A stretch of DNA of 64,000 nucleotides from Anthonomus grandis grandis (GCF_022605725.1 NC_065567.1:32467127-32531126), one strand, 5' to 3'; counted from the stretch's first letter, positions 40,533 to 53,195 are shown. Program-made: numbers and translations. Notes: generated by a model from the sequence alone, not told the origin.

Positions 40533-43500
40533 AGACTTGTTCGAGGCAATGAAATATATCATTAAGAAATTTAAATAATGAAAATAACTATAGTGAAGGT
40601 AATCTTACCAAAGTTTGTAAATAATTTAAGAGTGTTATTCCAGAAATCTAAATCACATTCAGTGCCTGGAATATTGTTTTGAGCTCTCTTAGACTCCTTC
40701 GAGGCAATCAAAAGTATCTTTAATGAATTTTGGAACTAGTTTGAGGGTTTTGTTCTCGGAATCTTAGTAACTTTTAGTGTCTGGAATAATCTTTTCAGTC
40801 CTCTTAGCCTTCTTTCTTGCAGTCAAAAGTATCTTCAACATATAATTTCAAGATTTTTTTTAAGAACATTTGAAAACAATTTTTTTTTTTTTGAATATTT
40901 AACAGTATGGCCATACTTCACAAAAGTCCATAAGGTAAAAGTCAGCAGTTCTTTCAATGATAAATTCTAGTTTTCACTAGGAATATTTGTGTTCATAAGT
41001 AAATAAAAGACTTGTTCGAGGCCATGAAATATATCATTAACAAATTTAAATAATGAAAATAACTGAAGGTAATCTTATCAAATTTTGTAAATAATTTGAG
41101 AGTGTTATTCCAGAAATCTAAATCACATTCAGTGCCTGGAATATTCTTTTGAGTACTCTTAGACTCCTTTGAGGCAATCAAAAGTATCTTTAATGAATTT
41201 TGGAACTAGTTTGAGGGTTTTATTCTTGGAATCTTAGTAACTTTTAGTACCTGGAATAATCTTTTGAGTACTCTTAGCCTTCTTTCTTGCAGTCAAAAGT
41301 ATCTTTAATGTATAATTTCAAGATTTTTTTGAAGAACATTTAAAAACAATTTTTTTTTTGAATACTTAGCAGTATGGCCATACTTCACAAAAGTCCATAA
41401 GGTAAATGTCCGCAGTTCTTAACAATGTCAATGATAAATTCTAGTTTTCACTAGGAATATTTGTGTTCATAAGTAAATAAAAGACTTGTTCGAGGCAATG
41501 AAATATATCATTAAAAAATTTAAATAATGAAAATAACTATAATGAAGGTAATCTTACCAAAGTTTGTAAATAATTTAAGAGTGTTATTCCAGAAATCTAA
41601 ATCACATTCAGTACCTGGAATATTCTTTTGAGCACTCTTAGACTCCTTCAAGGCAATCAAAAGTATCTTTAATGAATTTTGGAACTAGTTTTAGGGTTTT
41701 GTTCTGGGAATCTTAGTAACTTTTAGTACCTGGAGTAATCTTTTGAGTACTCTTAGCCTTTTTTCAGGCAGTAAAAAGTATCTTCAATGTATAATTTCAA
41801 GATTTTTTTGAAGAACATTTGAAAACAATTTTTTTTTGAATATTTAGCAGTATGCCATACTTTACAAAAGTCCGTAAGGTAAATGTCAGCAGTTCTTAAC
41901 AATGTCAATGATAAATTCTAGTTTTCACTAGGAATATATGTGTTCATAAGTAAATAAAAGACTTGTTCGAGGCAAGGAAATATATCATTAACAAATTTAA
42001 ATAATGAAAATAACTGAAGGTAATCTTATCAAATTTTGTAAATAATTTAAGAGTGTTATTCCAGAAATCTAAATCACATTCAGTACCTGGAATATTTTTT
42101 TTGAGTACTCTTAGACTCCTTTGAGGCAATCAAAAGTAACTTTAATGAATTTTGGAACTAGTTGGAATTTTAGTAACTTTTAGTACCTGGAATAATCTTC
42201 TGAGTACTCTTAGCCTTCTTTCTTGCAGTCAAAAGTACCTTCAATGTATAATTTCAAGATTTTTTTTAAGAACATTTGAAAACAATTTTTTTTTTTAATA
42301 TTTAGCAGTATGGCCATACTTCACAAAAGTCCATAAGGTAAATGTCAGCAGTTCTTAACAATGTCAATGATAAATTCTAGTTTTTACTAGGAATATTTGT
42401 GTTCATAAGTAAATAAAAGACTTGTTCGAGGCAAGGAAATATATCATTAACAAATTTAAATAATGAAAATAACTATAATGAAGGTAATCTTACCAAAGTT
42501 TGTAAATAATTTAAGAGTGTTATGCCAGAAATCTAAATCACATTCAGTGCCTGGAATATTGTTTTGAGCACTCTTAGACTCCTTCGAGGCAATCAAAAGT
42601 ATCTTTAATGAATTTTGGAACTAGTTTGAGGGTTTTGTTCTTGGAATCTTAGTAACTTTTAGTACCTGGAATAATCTTTTGAGTACTCTTAGCCTTCTTT
42701 CAGGCAGTCAAAAGTATCTTCAATGTATAATTTCAAGATTTTTTTGAAGAACATTTGAAAACTATTTTTTTTTGAATATTAACAGTATGGCCATACTTTA
42801 CAAAAGTCCATAAGGTAAAAGTCAGCATTTCTTAACAATGTCAATGATAAATTCTAGTTTTCACTAGGAATATTTGTGTTCATAAGTAAATAAAAGACTT
42901 GTTCGAGGCAATGAAATATATCATTAACAAATTTAAATAATGAAAATAACTGAAGGTAATCTTATCAAATTTTGTAAATAATTTGAGAGTGTTATTCCAG
43001 AAATCTAAATCACATTCAGTGCCTGGAATATTTTTTTGAGTACTCTTAGACTCCTTTGAGGCAATCAAAAGTAACTTTTAGTACCTAGAATAATCTTCTG
43101 AGTACTCTTAGCCTTCTTTCAGGCAGTCAAAAGTATCTTAAATGTATAATTTAAAGATTTTATTGAAGAACATTTGAAAACAATTTTTTTTTGAATATTT
43201 AACAGTATGGCCATACTTCACAAAAGTCCATAAGGTAAAAGTCAGCAGTTCTTAACAATGTCAATGATAAATTCTAGTTTTCACTAGGAATATTTGTGTT
43301 CATAAGTAAATAAAAGACTTGTTCGAGGCAATGAAATATATCATTAACAAATTTAAATAATGAAAATAACTATAATGAAGGTAATCTTACCAAAGTTGTA
43401 AATAATTTAAGAGTGTTATTCCAGAAATCTAAATCACATTCAGTGCCTGGAACATTCTTTTGAGTACTCTTAGACTCCTTCGAGGCAATCAAAAGTATCT

Positions 43501-44742
43501 TTAATGAATTTTGGAACTAGTTTGAGGGTTTTGTTCTTGGAATCTTAGTAACTTTTAGTACCTGGAATAATCTTTGGAGTACTCTTAGCCTTCTTTCTTG
43601 CAGTCAAAAGTATCTTCAATGTATAATTTCAAGATTTTTTTTAAGAACATTTGAAAACAATTTTTTTTTGAATATTTAGCAGTATGCCATACTTTACAAA
43701 AGTCCGTAAGGTAAATGTCAGCAGTTCTTAACAATGTCAATGATAAATTCTAGTTTTCACTAGGAATATTTGTGTTCATAAGTAAATAAAATACTTGTTC
43801 GAGGCAATGAAATATATCATTAACAAATTTAAATAATGAAAATAACTATATTGAAGGTAATCTTACCAAAGTTGTAAATAATTTAAGAGTGTTATTCCAG
43901 AAATCTAAATCATATTCAGTGCCTGGAACATTCTTTTGAGTACTCTTAGACTCCTTCGAGGCAATCAAAAGTATCTTTAATGAATTTTGGAACTAGTTTG
44001 AGGGTTTTGTTCTTGGAATCTTAGTAACTTTTAGTACCTGGAATAATCTTTTGAGTACTCTTAGCCTTCTTTCAGGCAGTCAAAAGTATCTTCAATGTAT
44101 AATTTCAAGATTTTTTTGAAGAACATTTGAAAACAATTTTTTTTTGAATATTAACAGTATGGCCATACTTCACAAAAGTCCATAAGGTAAAAGTCACCAG
44201 TTCTTAACAATGTCAATGATAAATTCTAGTTTTCACTAGGAATATTTGTGTTCATAAGTAAATAAAATACTTGTTCGAGGCAATGAAATATATCATTAAC
44301 AAATTTAAATAATGAAAATAACTATATTGAAGGTAATCTTACCAAAGTTGTAAATAATTTAAGAGTGTTATTCCAGAAATCTAAATCATATTCAGTGCCT
44401 GGAACATTCTTTTGAGTACTCTTAGACTCCTTCGAGGCAATCAAAAGTATCTTTAATGAATTTTGGAACTAGTTTGAGGGTTTTGTTCTTGGAATCTTAG
44501 TAACTTTTAGTACCTGGAATAATCTTTTGAGTACTCTTAGCCTTCTTTCAGGCAGTCAAAAGTATCTTCAATGTATAATTTCAAGATTTTTTTGAAGAAC
44601 ATTTGAAAACAATTTTTTTTTGAATATTAACAGTATGGCCATACTTCACAAAAGTCCATAAGGTAAAAGTCACCAGTTCTTAACAATGTCAATGATAAAT
44701 TCTAGTTTTCACTAGGAATATTTGTGTTCATAAGTAAATAAA
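40533..44742. repeat. satellite array, ~475-bp unit, nine copies
   Basis: Units begin at the word GACTTGTTCGAGGC (or TACTTGTTCGAGGC) at 40533, 41009, 41483, 41960, 42419, 42896, 43316, 43792 and 44267. Spacing is 474-477 bp, apart from the units starting at 41960 (459 bp) and 42896 (420 bp, with an internal deletion of about 56 bp). Each unit holds three related sub-blocks that open with a TTCGAGGCAAT-like word; two of them end in CTTTTGAGTACTCTTAG. The last two units appear identical. Repeated minus-strand frames of about 62 codons inside units are by-products. A less regular lead-in lies at about 40420-40532. Confidence 0.95.
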
Positions 44743-45099
44743 AGCAGTGGAAAAGCGTCATAACATAAATTTTAATTTTTTTTGTTAAAAAATGGCTCAT
44801 CAAAGAATTTTTTTGTCTTAATATAATCTGCATAAAATCCTTAATAAAAGTCGTTGGGTCGTAAATTACTCAATCACCAAAAAATATTTCATTTGAGGTA
44901 AACCTGCTACCCCTAAACTGTTATGCATTCACAAGTACAGTAGCACTCCCATGAATCGAAACATAAAAGGGGGTGAAAACTAGAGGGGACGTAAAACCGA
45001 CAGGTGATAAGTAGATACATAAAATTACTATGAAACGTATAGTTTTGTTTCAATGCTTTTTTTTACCTGAAATTGATTTCTCTTATAAAGCATAACCAC
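44743..45099. other. spacer after satellite
   Basis: No gene. ACAGTAGCACTCCCATGAATC at about 44938 resembles the terminal sequence of Tigger/pogo-type elements, but no partner end is found nearby. Confidence 0.35.
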
Positions 45100-46502
45100 A
45101 AAATAGAATAGAATTCTGTCATAAATCACTTATTGGAATTTTTATGATAGATTTAATGAAACATCACAGTACTAACAAACATTATAACCTCACTTTTGTT
45201 GACCAAAAAATCATCAAAATTTTATTGTATTTCTTCCTACCATTTAAAAATTGCAAATGCGCGGACATGTTGTAATCAGTAATACAATAAATTATCAAAC
45301 ACATAGACAAATTATTAAAAAAAATTAAATCAAATTTATAAAGAAGGATAGGTATACCTAGCCTAGAGGGCCAAGCGGCGCGTGCGTGGAATTAGAAAGA
45401 AACGCCTCTTACCTTTTGCTAAATATGAAATTAAAAAAAATCCACTTTTGATGGTAACAGCCTAGTGACGGCGTAACAGAAAAGAGATTAAAGCACTTTA
45501 ATGCCGGCACATGAACAAAATAATTAAAAATAATAATTAAGGACTGTCACTTGTCATACCGGCCTTCTGTGACGTTGCGTTGCAAAGCCGATCCAATAAT
45601 TTGATGGTTATAAGTTATGTTCAGAGTTGAATGAAAATTTGTGAAATATTTAAAATATCTCAATTTCTAACAAAAAGTCATAAAACCGAAAAATATTATA
45701 ATATAAAAAACATATTAAAAATAACCAACAATTAAGATAATGTGTGGCGGTTGCCCAAAGCAACGCCTGCGCACTATTATGAAGTAAATCGCCTACCTTT
45801 AAATTCTTCACTAATAAGGCGATTTGCAAAACTCCTTGTAACAATTACCGAAAAAAAAACGTACTTACATACAATTTCCACTTTTTAAATGAAAAAAATT
45901 GAGATTAAATTACTTAATCGCGACACAAGATTGTGACACCTAAAAATAATAATCTCGAACCGTCACTTGTCATTCCACAAACCGGCCTGCTTTGCCGTTT
46001 GAAGTCACGTGAACCCCTGAGTTAAAATGTGTTGTTAACCTTGACGTGGGGGGTAACAATAATTATAGTGATTATCCGCCGATAAACAGTAGACATCCCC
46101 TATAAGCAGTAGCCACAATCGATTTTGCGGTTATAGGTTATGTTCAAATTTGAATCACATTAAATGGAAAATTGTTAAGTCTCAAAGGCAGTTAAAGCAA
46201 TTTTTGATTAATTTTGTGGTATCACGGAAATTAACATTTTTTTCCAAAATAAAAACTCTTTACACAGTTTCAGAACTTTTTTTAAATTATTTTTTAGATA
46301 TTTAGATTGAGGTACTGACCCTTCTTCATTTTTTTTTTTTAATATTTTATATATAGGTTCAAATTTTTCCAGAAACTTGTATATAACAAACTTTATACCC
46401 CCTTTTAATTGTTTATTTCTTAAGAACACGATTTTTTCTTAAATTTTCATGCTATTGGTCCAATTTTTTTAAGGTTTCGAAGCAGTAATTTTGTTTGAAA
46501 TT
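45100..46502. repeat. macro-repeat field, part 1
   Basis: Member of the repeat family that also fills 50158-50834, 53196-54192 and 56477-59400. Hallmarks are GTTGCCCAAAGCAAC at 45750, GTCACTTGTCAT blocks, a TTTTGCGGTTATAGGTTATG block, and a 3' part with CTATTGGTCCAATTTTTTTA. The region around 46255-46310 preserves the empty TTAA site corresponding to the piggyBac insertion at 54193. No coding potential. Confidence 0.75.
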
Positions 46503-47455
46503 ACTCGAAGTGCCACAGGGCTCTCACTCAGGCCCTGTTTTGTTTTGCCTCTTTTTGATTGATTTAGTTTCAAAACTTGAAAATTGTGCCAATGTTTGCT
46601 GATGATGTGAAGCTATTTAGGCCTATCACATCCCTTTCCAATGCTGTGCTCCTGCAAAAAGACCTTAATTTGTTCTTTGATTGGTGCCACTTGAATAGAA
46701 TGCCCCTTAATATCAATTACATTTTCTAAGCAAAGAAACCCTATTGCTTTTCTTTATAAAATAAATAATGCAGCAATTGGTGTCAAAACAGAGGTTTCTG
46801 ACTTAGGAATATTTATTGACACCAGGTTGTCTTTTAAAAGCTGGTAGGGCAATGAAAATGCTGGGTTTTATCCAACGGTCTACAACTGATTTGTCTTTGT
46901 TTACTTTTAGACTACTTTATTGCTCTCTAGTTAGGCCCATCTTGGAGTATGGCTCAATTGTGTGGTCTCCATCATATAACTGCTACATTGAGCAGATTGA
47001 AAAAACTCAAAATAAATAGTGGGTCAGAGATAACCTGAACTTACCCACATTAGAGTCACGAAGAACATTACTCGACTTATGTTTTATGCATAAGGTTTTA
47101 AATGCTACTATAAATTGTCCCGAGTTATTGTCTCTTTTTAAACTTAGGGTGCCTTCCAGATTAAATAGACAATCAGAAATATTTTCAGTCCCATTTCACC
47201 GTACCAATTATGGTATTAATGAGCCAATTACACGAATGGCTCGAAGTGCTAATGGTCTCTCAGGGCAAATAAGCTTTTTTGACTCTAGGATTACACCTTT
47301 TAAGGGGCAGTTAAAGAATATTATTTCATAGGGGCTTTAATTAATTAACTCATCTACACCTTTCCTTGATTTATAGATGGTTTTGTATCTGAATATATAT
47401 GTTTGTATGGGTATGCTATGTAACACTTTTATATGCTAGCACATTTTTGTGCTTG
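46503..47455 (+). pseudogene. jockey-like LINE RT fragment (upstream copy)
   Basis: Frames give VPQGSHSGPVLFCLFLIDLV, then MFADDVKLFRPI with the catalytic FADD, then DLNLFFDWCHLNRMPLNIN. Next, in the frame at 46816-47019, are GRAMKMLGFIQRSTTDL and LVRPILEYGSIVWSP, and from 47086 MHKVLNATINCPEL to a stop at 47329-47331. Several frameshifts are present. It is the same family and orientation as the next copy, which follows within 120 bp, giving a head-to-tail pair. Confidence 0.82.
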
Positions 47456-49980
47456 TATCATGCAGTGACAAAAATATCATTTTTGGTGCTTTCTACATCC
47501 CTCCTGCTTCTCCTTTATCAATTTATGAGGAATTTGCCTCTACATCCATGGATCTTGTGAGTGTTCATACTAGTTGTGATATTCTATTTTGTGGTGATTT
47601 TAATCTGCCACATGCGGTATGGAGGAACTCTGTGAACGGACTGCATGTTGAGACGGCTGAGTCTATAACATCTGCAAATGTGCTATGTAGTTGTTGTAAC
47701 TATCTTAATCTTAAGCAGGTGAATGGCTTGCCAAATTTGTTTGGTACATTTCTTGATCTGTTTTTCTCAAGTTTGTCAAATGTTAAAGTCATATATGCTA
47801 CTGAAAATTTATCACCGGCATCAAACCACCATCCTGCTTATGAAATAAGTATTCCTATTAATTGTGATTTTAGTCTTAAGTATGATGTTTATTATTATGA
47901 TTTTGTAAACTGTGATTTTGTTGCCATTAATAATTACCTTGCTTGCATGAATTGGGATACTGCTTTTAATCAGAAGGATATTAATAAATGCATTGATATT
48001 TTTTACAATGCTCTCTATTTTGCTATTGAGATGTTTGTTCCAATTAAACATTTTAAATCATCTAATTTTCCCACTTGGTTTAGTAGAAAATTACAGAATC
48101 TTGTTATTCAAAAAAAGATTGCTCACACAAAATTCAAAAATAGTAAGGATCCCATGGATTATGTTAATTTTTCAAATTTGAGGAATAAATGTGAAACTCT
48201 TCGTGATGAATGTTTTAGGTCATATATTGAAAGATTATATACTGAAATTTCTCATGATCCTTCTTCATTTTGGAAACACATCAATAGATTACGTAGGTCT
48301 GATTCATACCCCAATAGCATGCATATGGAAGCCGAGGTTGCTGGTAATGGTCAAGATATTGTAAACTTATTTGCTAGATGTTTTGAAACCACATACAGGC
48401 AACCTGTCCGCAAGGCTCCTGACTATAAATTTCATTACAGTCTGGATTTAAATCGCATCTCTTTTTCTTTATTGGACATATTTTATGAAATCTTACGCCT
48501 TCCGAACAAACATTCTTTTGGCCCTGATGGTATCCCATCTGTTTTTCTTAAAACCTGTCTGTGCACTCTGAGTAAGCCTCTGCATCACCTTTTCAATCTT
48601 TGCTTGACATCAGGCAAATTTCCTGATTATTGGAAGGTAAGCTTTTTAACGCCAATTCATAAAAATGGTGATAGAACTGATATTTGTAACTATAGAGGTG
48701 TGTGTATTCAGTCTGTAGTTCCTAAGCTGTTTGACAGGTTGTTTTCTGTGCGATTTTCGTGGCACTGTAGGCGATTGCTTAGTGATCATCAGCATGGTTT
48801 TTGTCAGGGTAGATCTACAGTGACTAACCTGTTGACTTACCAATATGATTTGATTGGTGCTTTTGAGAGGTCTGTACAGGTCGATAGTGTGTACACAGAC
48901 TTCTCGAAGGCCTTTGATAGGGTTGGTCATGAACATCTAGTTCAGAAGTTTGGGGCTATGGGCCTTGGTAGGACTTTGGTCGAGTTTTGTCACAGTTTTT
49001 TGACTGATCGCACACAGTTGGTCAGGATAAGTAATTATATTTCTAATGGTATTGAAGTATCTTCAGGCGTGCCTCAAGGTTCGCATATTGGACCGGTCTT
49101 TTTTAACTTGTTCATAAGAGATTTGAGTGATGTAATTGTTCATTCAAAACATCTTGGGTTTGCTGATGATTTTAAACTGTATAAAGCCATTGAGTCATAT
49201 CTTGATGCTGAGCTACTTCAATTGGATTTAAATAGTGTTGCTGAGTGGTGTAATAGCAATAGTCTGGAACTGAATGTAAAGAAGTGTGTATGTATTTCGT
49301 TTGGCCGTTCTAATAAAATTATTAATTATCAATACACAATCAACAATAACGAACTCAAGTCAGTTGATACAGTTAAAGATTTAGGTGTTCTTTTTGATAC
49401 CAAGCTAACTTTTTTGCCGCACATTTTGGATATTATTAACAGGATTATGCGTAGTCTTGGTTTTATCACTAGAAATAGTGTACATCTTTCACCTTATTGT
49501 TTCAAATTACTTTATTACTCTTTGGTACGTTCCTTGCTTGAGTATGCGTCTGTAATTTGGTCCCCTTATTACGATTCTCATATTGAACACCTTGAGGCTG
49601 TACAAAGAAGATTCTTAAGATCCCTTGCTTATAGAGCTGAAGTTAATATTTTTCGTAATTATTACATCGACTATAATGCTATCAGTGTCCAATTTAATAT
49701 CCCTAATCTTGAAGTCAGATGGCATTATTCTGATGCTTTAACGTTTTATAAGATCTTAAATGGTTTATATCATTGTCCTACCATCTTGGAAGCAATTCCT
49801 TTTAACACCTATCAAAGAAGGATCAACTCTTCTATGTTTCGTTTACCCTTTCATTCGGCCAACTATGGGTTTTTTTCTCCACTGACTAGGACCTTGCGTT
49901 TCTTTAATGAAAATAGTTTGGATCTATTTTCCGGCGGCTTACGGTCATTCAAATCAAAAATAAATAATCTTACACTTTAA
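47452..49980 (+). pseudogene. jockey-like LINE ORF2, 5'-truncated but otherwise open
   Basis: An open frame of about 843 codons without an ATG at its start. Residue numbers here count from the codon at 47449. It begins inside the endonuclease domain (FYIPP, LFCGDFNLP at about 45-54). The usual SDHHP motif reads SNHHP, a D-to-N change at a catalytic position. The reverse transcriptase follows with TDFSKAFDRV (about 483-492), GVPQG (540-544) and the catalytic FADD (571-574). Then come NVKKCVCISFG, VKDLGVLFDTKLTF, and a C-terminal domain ending in FKSKINNLTL. In the family ORF2 nicks target DNA and reverse-transcribes the element's RNA in place. This copy lacks its 5' end and a sound endonuclease. 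Confidence 0.9.
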
Positions 49981-50157
49981 CCTATGTTCCTTGGATAGTG
50001 CTAAGTTTTTAGCCCTGTTGATGACTGTTTTTTCAGAGGTTTTATCTTGGTATATATATATTTTTTTGTAATTCTAGTATTGTATTTATATTGCTATATT
50101 GTCTAGTATTTTGTATTATCTGCTCTGCCGTATATTGAAATAAATAAATAAATAAAT
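49981..50157 (+). repeat. LINE 3' UTR with (AAAT)n tail
   Basis: About 155 bp of T-rich untranslated sequence followed by a GAAATAAATAAATAAATAAAT tail at about 50137-50157. It marks the 3' end of the LINE. Macro-repeat sequence resumes directly after it, matching the break on the left at about 46502. Confidence 0.8.
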
Positions 50158-50834
50158 TCTTGCAGGCAACTGAGCTAATAATAAACTTTGTACCCCCTTT
50201 AAATTATTTATTTCTTCGTGGCACTGTTTTTTTTTTAATTTTTATGCTATTGGTCCAATTTTTTTAAGGTTTCGAAGCAACTGGATTCATTTTTGGTTTT
50301 TTTAAGCAGTTCAAGTAATTTTGTTTAAAATTATGCCAGGCAACTGAGCTTAATTTTTATTACTCACAGGCAGTTAAGTAATTTTTAATTTTTTTCTAGA
50401 TATTTGATATGTGGTTTTAGCCCGTTTTAGGTTTACTTTTTTAAAACCATGGAGGTATTTTTAAATAATGTTCAGGCAGTTGGAAGGAACGTTTTTCACC
50501 CTTTTTACTGTTTATTTTTTCTGGGCACTGAAAACACACACACTAGGGTTTTATTTAAATTTTGCTCCAGCCATGGGCCTAATGTTTTTATTTTTTTCAG
50601 GTTAAAAGAATTTTTTAAGACTTTCAGGAAATTAAAATCATTTTTTACTTTTTCCAGGTATATTCAAACAATATTTATTCTGTTGCTAAGTTGTAAAACA
50701 ATAATAATTATTTCAAAAATCTCTATTTTGACCAAAAATTTTTAAAACCAAAAAAATATTCTAACATTAAACGATAAAACAAAACTAAAACCTTAGCAAC
50801 AATCGAGAAAATGTGTGAATACAGAACTATTATA
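50158..50834. repeat. macro-repeat field, part 2
   Basis: Continues the sequence cut at about 46502 and repeats part of it. AAACTTTGTACCCCCTTTAAA and the CTATTGGTCCAATTTTTTTA stretch match 46385-46490 and 56580-56665. AGGCAACTGAGC and AGGCAGTT words recur. The open frame at 50449-50745 is not conserved in the other copies. Confidence 0.7.
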
Positions 50835-53195
50835 TAGTCCATTTCTTAATCCGTAGGAGCACACGAAAGGGTCTAGGATAGCCATAAAACGGTGGTAAAC
50901 CATTGGCGTCCCACTTTTCAAGTACATTAAGACCTGAATGTTTTCATTTGTTGGGTTTATTTAATAGTGCAAGAAATAGGCCAATTTTAGCCATAAATTC
51001 TTTGAATTACTTAAGTACCTAATGAACAAGTTCTTTTTAACCCTTATAAGTAGATATTGTCTAGGTAGGTAAATATGGAGGTATAAGTATTATAGGTACC
51101 TAAATTGTGCAATCTTAAATGCAAACAGGTAGTTATATTTTATGGTATATAATGTAGATATATCCTAAAAACTTAATTTATTTTTCAGTATTGTTGCGCA
51201 TTTGTTGTAAGAATGTCAAAGTTTAGCCCCGTAGTGTGTAAAGGTGTTTTAGATTTTAAAGCAAGGACTATAGTACTAAACGTACATGTAGTTTCTACAT
51301 GTGCCAATATGACAGGCATAAGTAAAGCAACAATTTACGGACTTCTTAGTGACAGAAAAAGTGAAAACCGTGAGAACTTGCCTAAGAAGAGTGTAAAGAA
51401 AACTGCCGGTAGGAAGCCGATAGCAGTTGATGAGACAGCAAAGCATATCATCAGGAGGACAGTACATTCATTTTATTTTAAGAATGAAATCCCAACTATC
51501 GACCAAATTTTGACACTTGTAAAGAAGACGAAAATGTACCAGAAATGGGAAGAAAAAAATTATGGAAAATTTTACACGAATTACATTTTTTTTTGGCAAA
51601 AGCAAAATAGAAAATCTATTTTAATAGATAAAGAAGAAATATTCTGTTGGAGAAGAAAGTATTTAAGACAAATTAAGGAGTATCGAAAGGAAGGAAGAAA
51701 CATTTATTATTTGGATGAAACCTGGCTTAACGAAGGACACACCGTGAGCAAGTGCTGACAGGATAAAAATGTTGGAAGCTCCCGTCAAGTTTTTTTAGAA
51801 GGTTTATCGACTGGCTTGAAGTCTCCTTCTGGTAAGGGCCACAGATTAATAATTACACATATTGGGAGCTATAAAGGATTTTTAAATGGCGGTCTGTTTG
51901 AATTCGAATCGAAGTCAACTAAGGATTACCACGAAGAAATGAACACTGATGTTTTTGAAGATTATTTTTCCGAAATGATCAAGTCAATTCCCGAAAATTC
52001 AATTATTGTTATGGACAATGCCAGCTACTATTCAAGATTAATAGAAAAATTACCATCATCCTGCTGGTGAAAACGGGAAATAAAAAACTGGCTTACCGAA
52101 AAAGAAATACCTTTTGGAGATGACGCGGTAAAAGCAGAGCTTCTGACAATAGTTACAGAAAATAAATCAAAATATAAAAGACACGTTGTTGACGAAATAG
52201 CAAAACAACACAATATAACTGTACTTCGTTTGCCACCTTACCATTGTGAATTAAATCCTATAGAGTTAATTTGGGCTCAAGTAAAAGGATTTGTGGCTAG
52301 AAATAATAAAACCTTTAAATTAAAAGATGTGAGAGAACTTCTGAAAGCAGCAGTGGATAACGTTACCCAAGAAAACTGGAGCAAGGCTGTGAATCATGCT
52401 ATAAAAGAAGAAGAAAAGATGTGGACCCTCGATAATCTTCTAGAAGAAACTGTCGAACCCTTAGTTATAACAGTGAGAATGTCTGATTCGGATGAAAGCG
52501 ATGAGAGTAATGAAATGTGTGATTTATAAATTGATTTTTTTTTGTATATTTCGTAAATATTTTTATTGTAATATATGTAAATATGGTTAATAAATTAAAG
52601 GATCCTTATATTTATGTACCCTTCTTATAAATGACAAGATATGTTTGGAGAGTTGCATTTTTTATTGGTTGGTATTAAAAAAATGAAATTTTACAACAAT
52701 TTTTTAAACATTTAAAAAGCAATCAAATTGCGGTATTAATCAAATTTTTATATTTCATTTTATTTGCCATAGTTTTATAATGAGGTTTTTCCGTTTTAAG
52801 AAATGTTTCTTGTTAATTTAATAAATATAGGTTATACCTACCAACCATACTTTTTCTAAAAATCTTTATCTAATAGATAATAGATAAAATCCAACATTAT
52901 TTATAAATTTTTCATAACAGATTTCATTATTTAACTTAAAAATTAAAATCAATATCCATAGTCGGGACGACACTGGCAACCCGTTTGTCATAAAAATGAA
53001 CTCAAAACCATTGTTCCGAATTTTACGACCTGTTGTATTTGAGACCATACAGGACTTGTCCACTTAAAATTGGTAAAAACAGCCTGGTTTATCATTTTGT
53101 TACATGTAGAAAAATGGAAGACTCACCCTATATTTATGCTACTTCTGCATAAATAATGAGGCACTATGCTCTCACCAAAAAGGAAATAGAGTATA
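50835..53195 (+). mobile_element. Tc1-like element (D-E spacing 82) inserted in macro-repeat
   Basis: Ends read TATAGTCCATTTCTT on the left and, reverse complemented, TATACTCTATTTCCT on the right, imperfect TIRs flanked by TA. Sister repeat copies (about 57005-57060) run from GAAAATGTGTGAA into TTATACCTGG with no such insert, giving the empty site. The element is about 2.36 kb and contains one transposase gene. End positions are accurate to a few bases. Confidence 0.75.
51213..52529 (+). pseudogene. Tc1-like transposase with two in-frame TGA stops
   Basis: A single reading frame of 439 codons including the final stop, from the ATG at 51213, interrupted only by TGA at 51756-51758 and 52068-52070. 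The N-terminal helix-turn-helix reads TGISKATIYGLLSDRK. The catalytic triad is D168 (YYLDETW), D268 (IVMDNASYY) and E351 (NPIELIW), counting stops as residues. The last two are separated by 82 residues, much longer than the usual 34-41. An acidic tail (SDSDESDESNE) ends the protein. The first TGA sits where relatives have Trp and the second where Arg or Lys is likely, so both look like single transitions. The gene is therefore newly dead or nearly so. Confidence 0.85.

Noticed and set aside
40993..43068. Repeated ~62-codon minus-strand frames within the satellite (40993, 41944, 42880)
   Set aside because: They recur only because the satellite unit recurs; units with small indels lose the frame.
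40533..44742. CRISPR-like or other direct-repeat array
   Set aside because: Units are ~475 bp with no short repeat/unique spacer alternation; this is satellite DNA in a eukaryotic setting.
51213..52529. In-frame TGA codons read as selenocysteine
   Set aside because: No SECIS-like structure was noticed, and relatives have Trp or a basic residue at these places. Simple nonsense transitions explain them.
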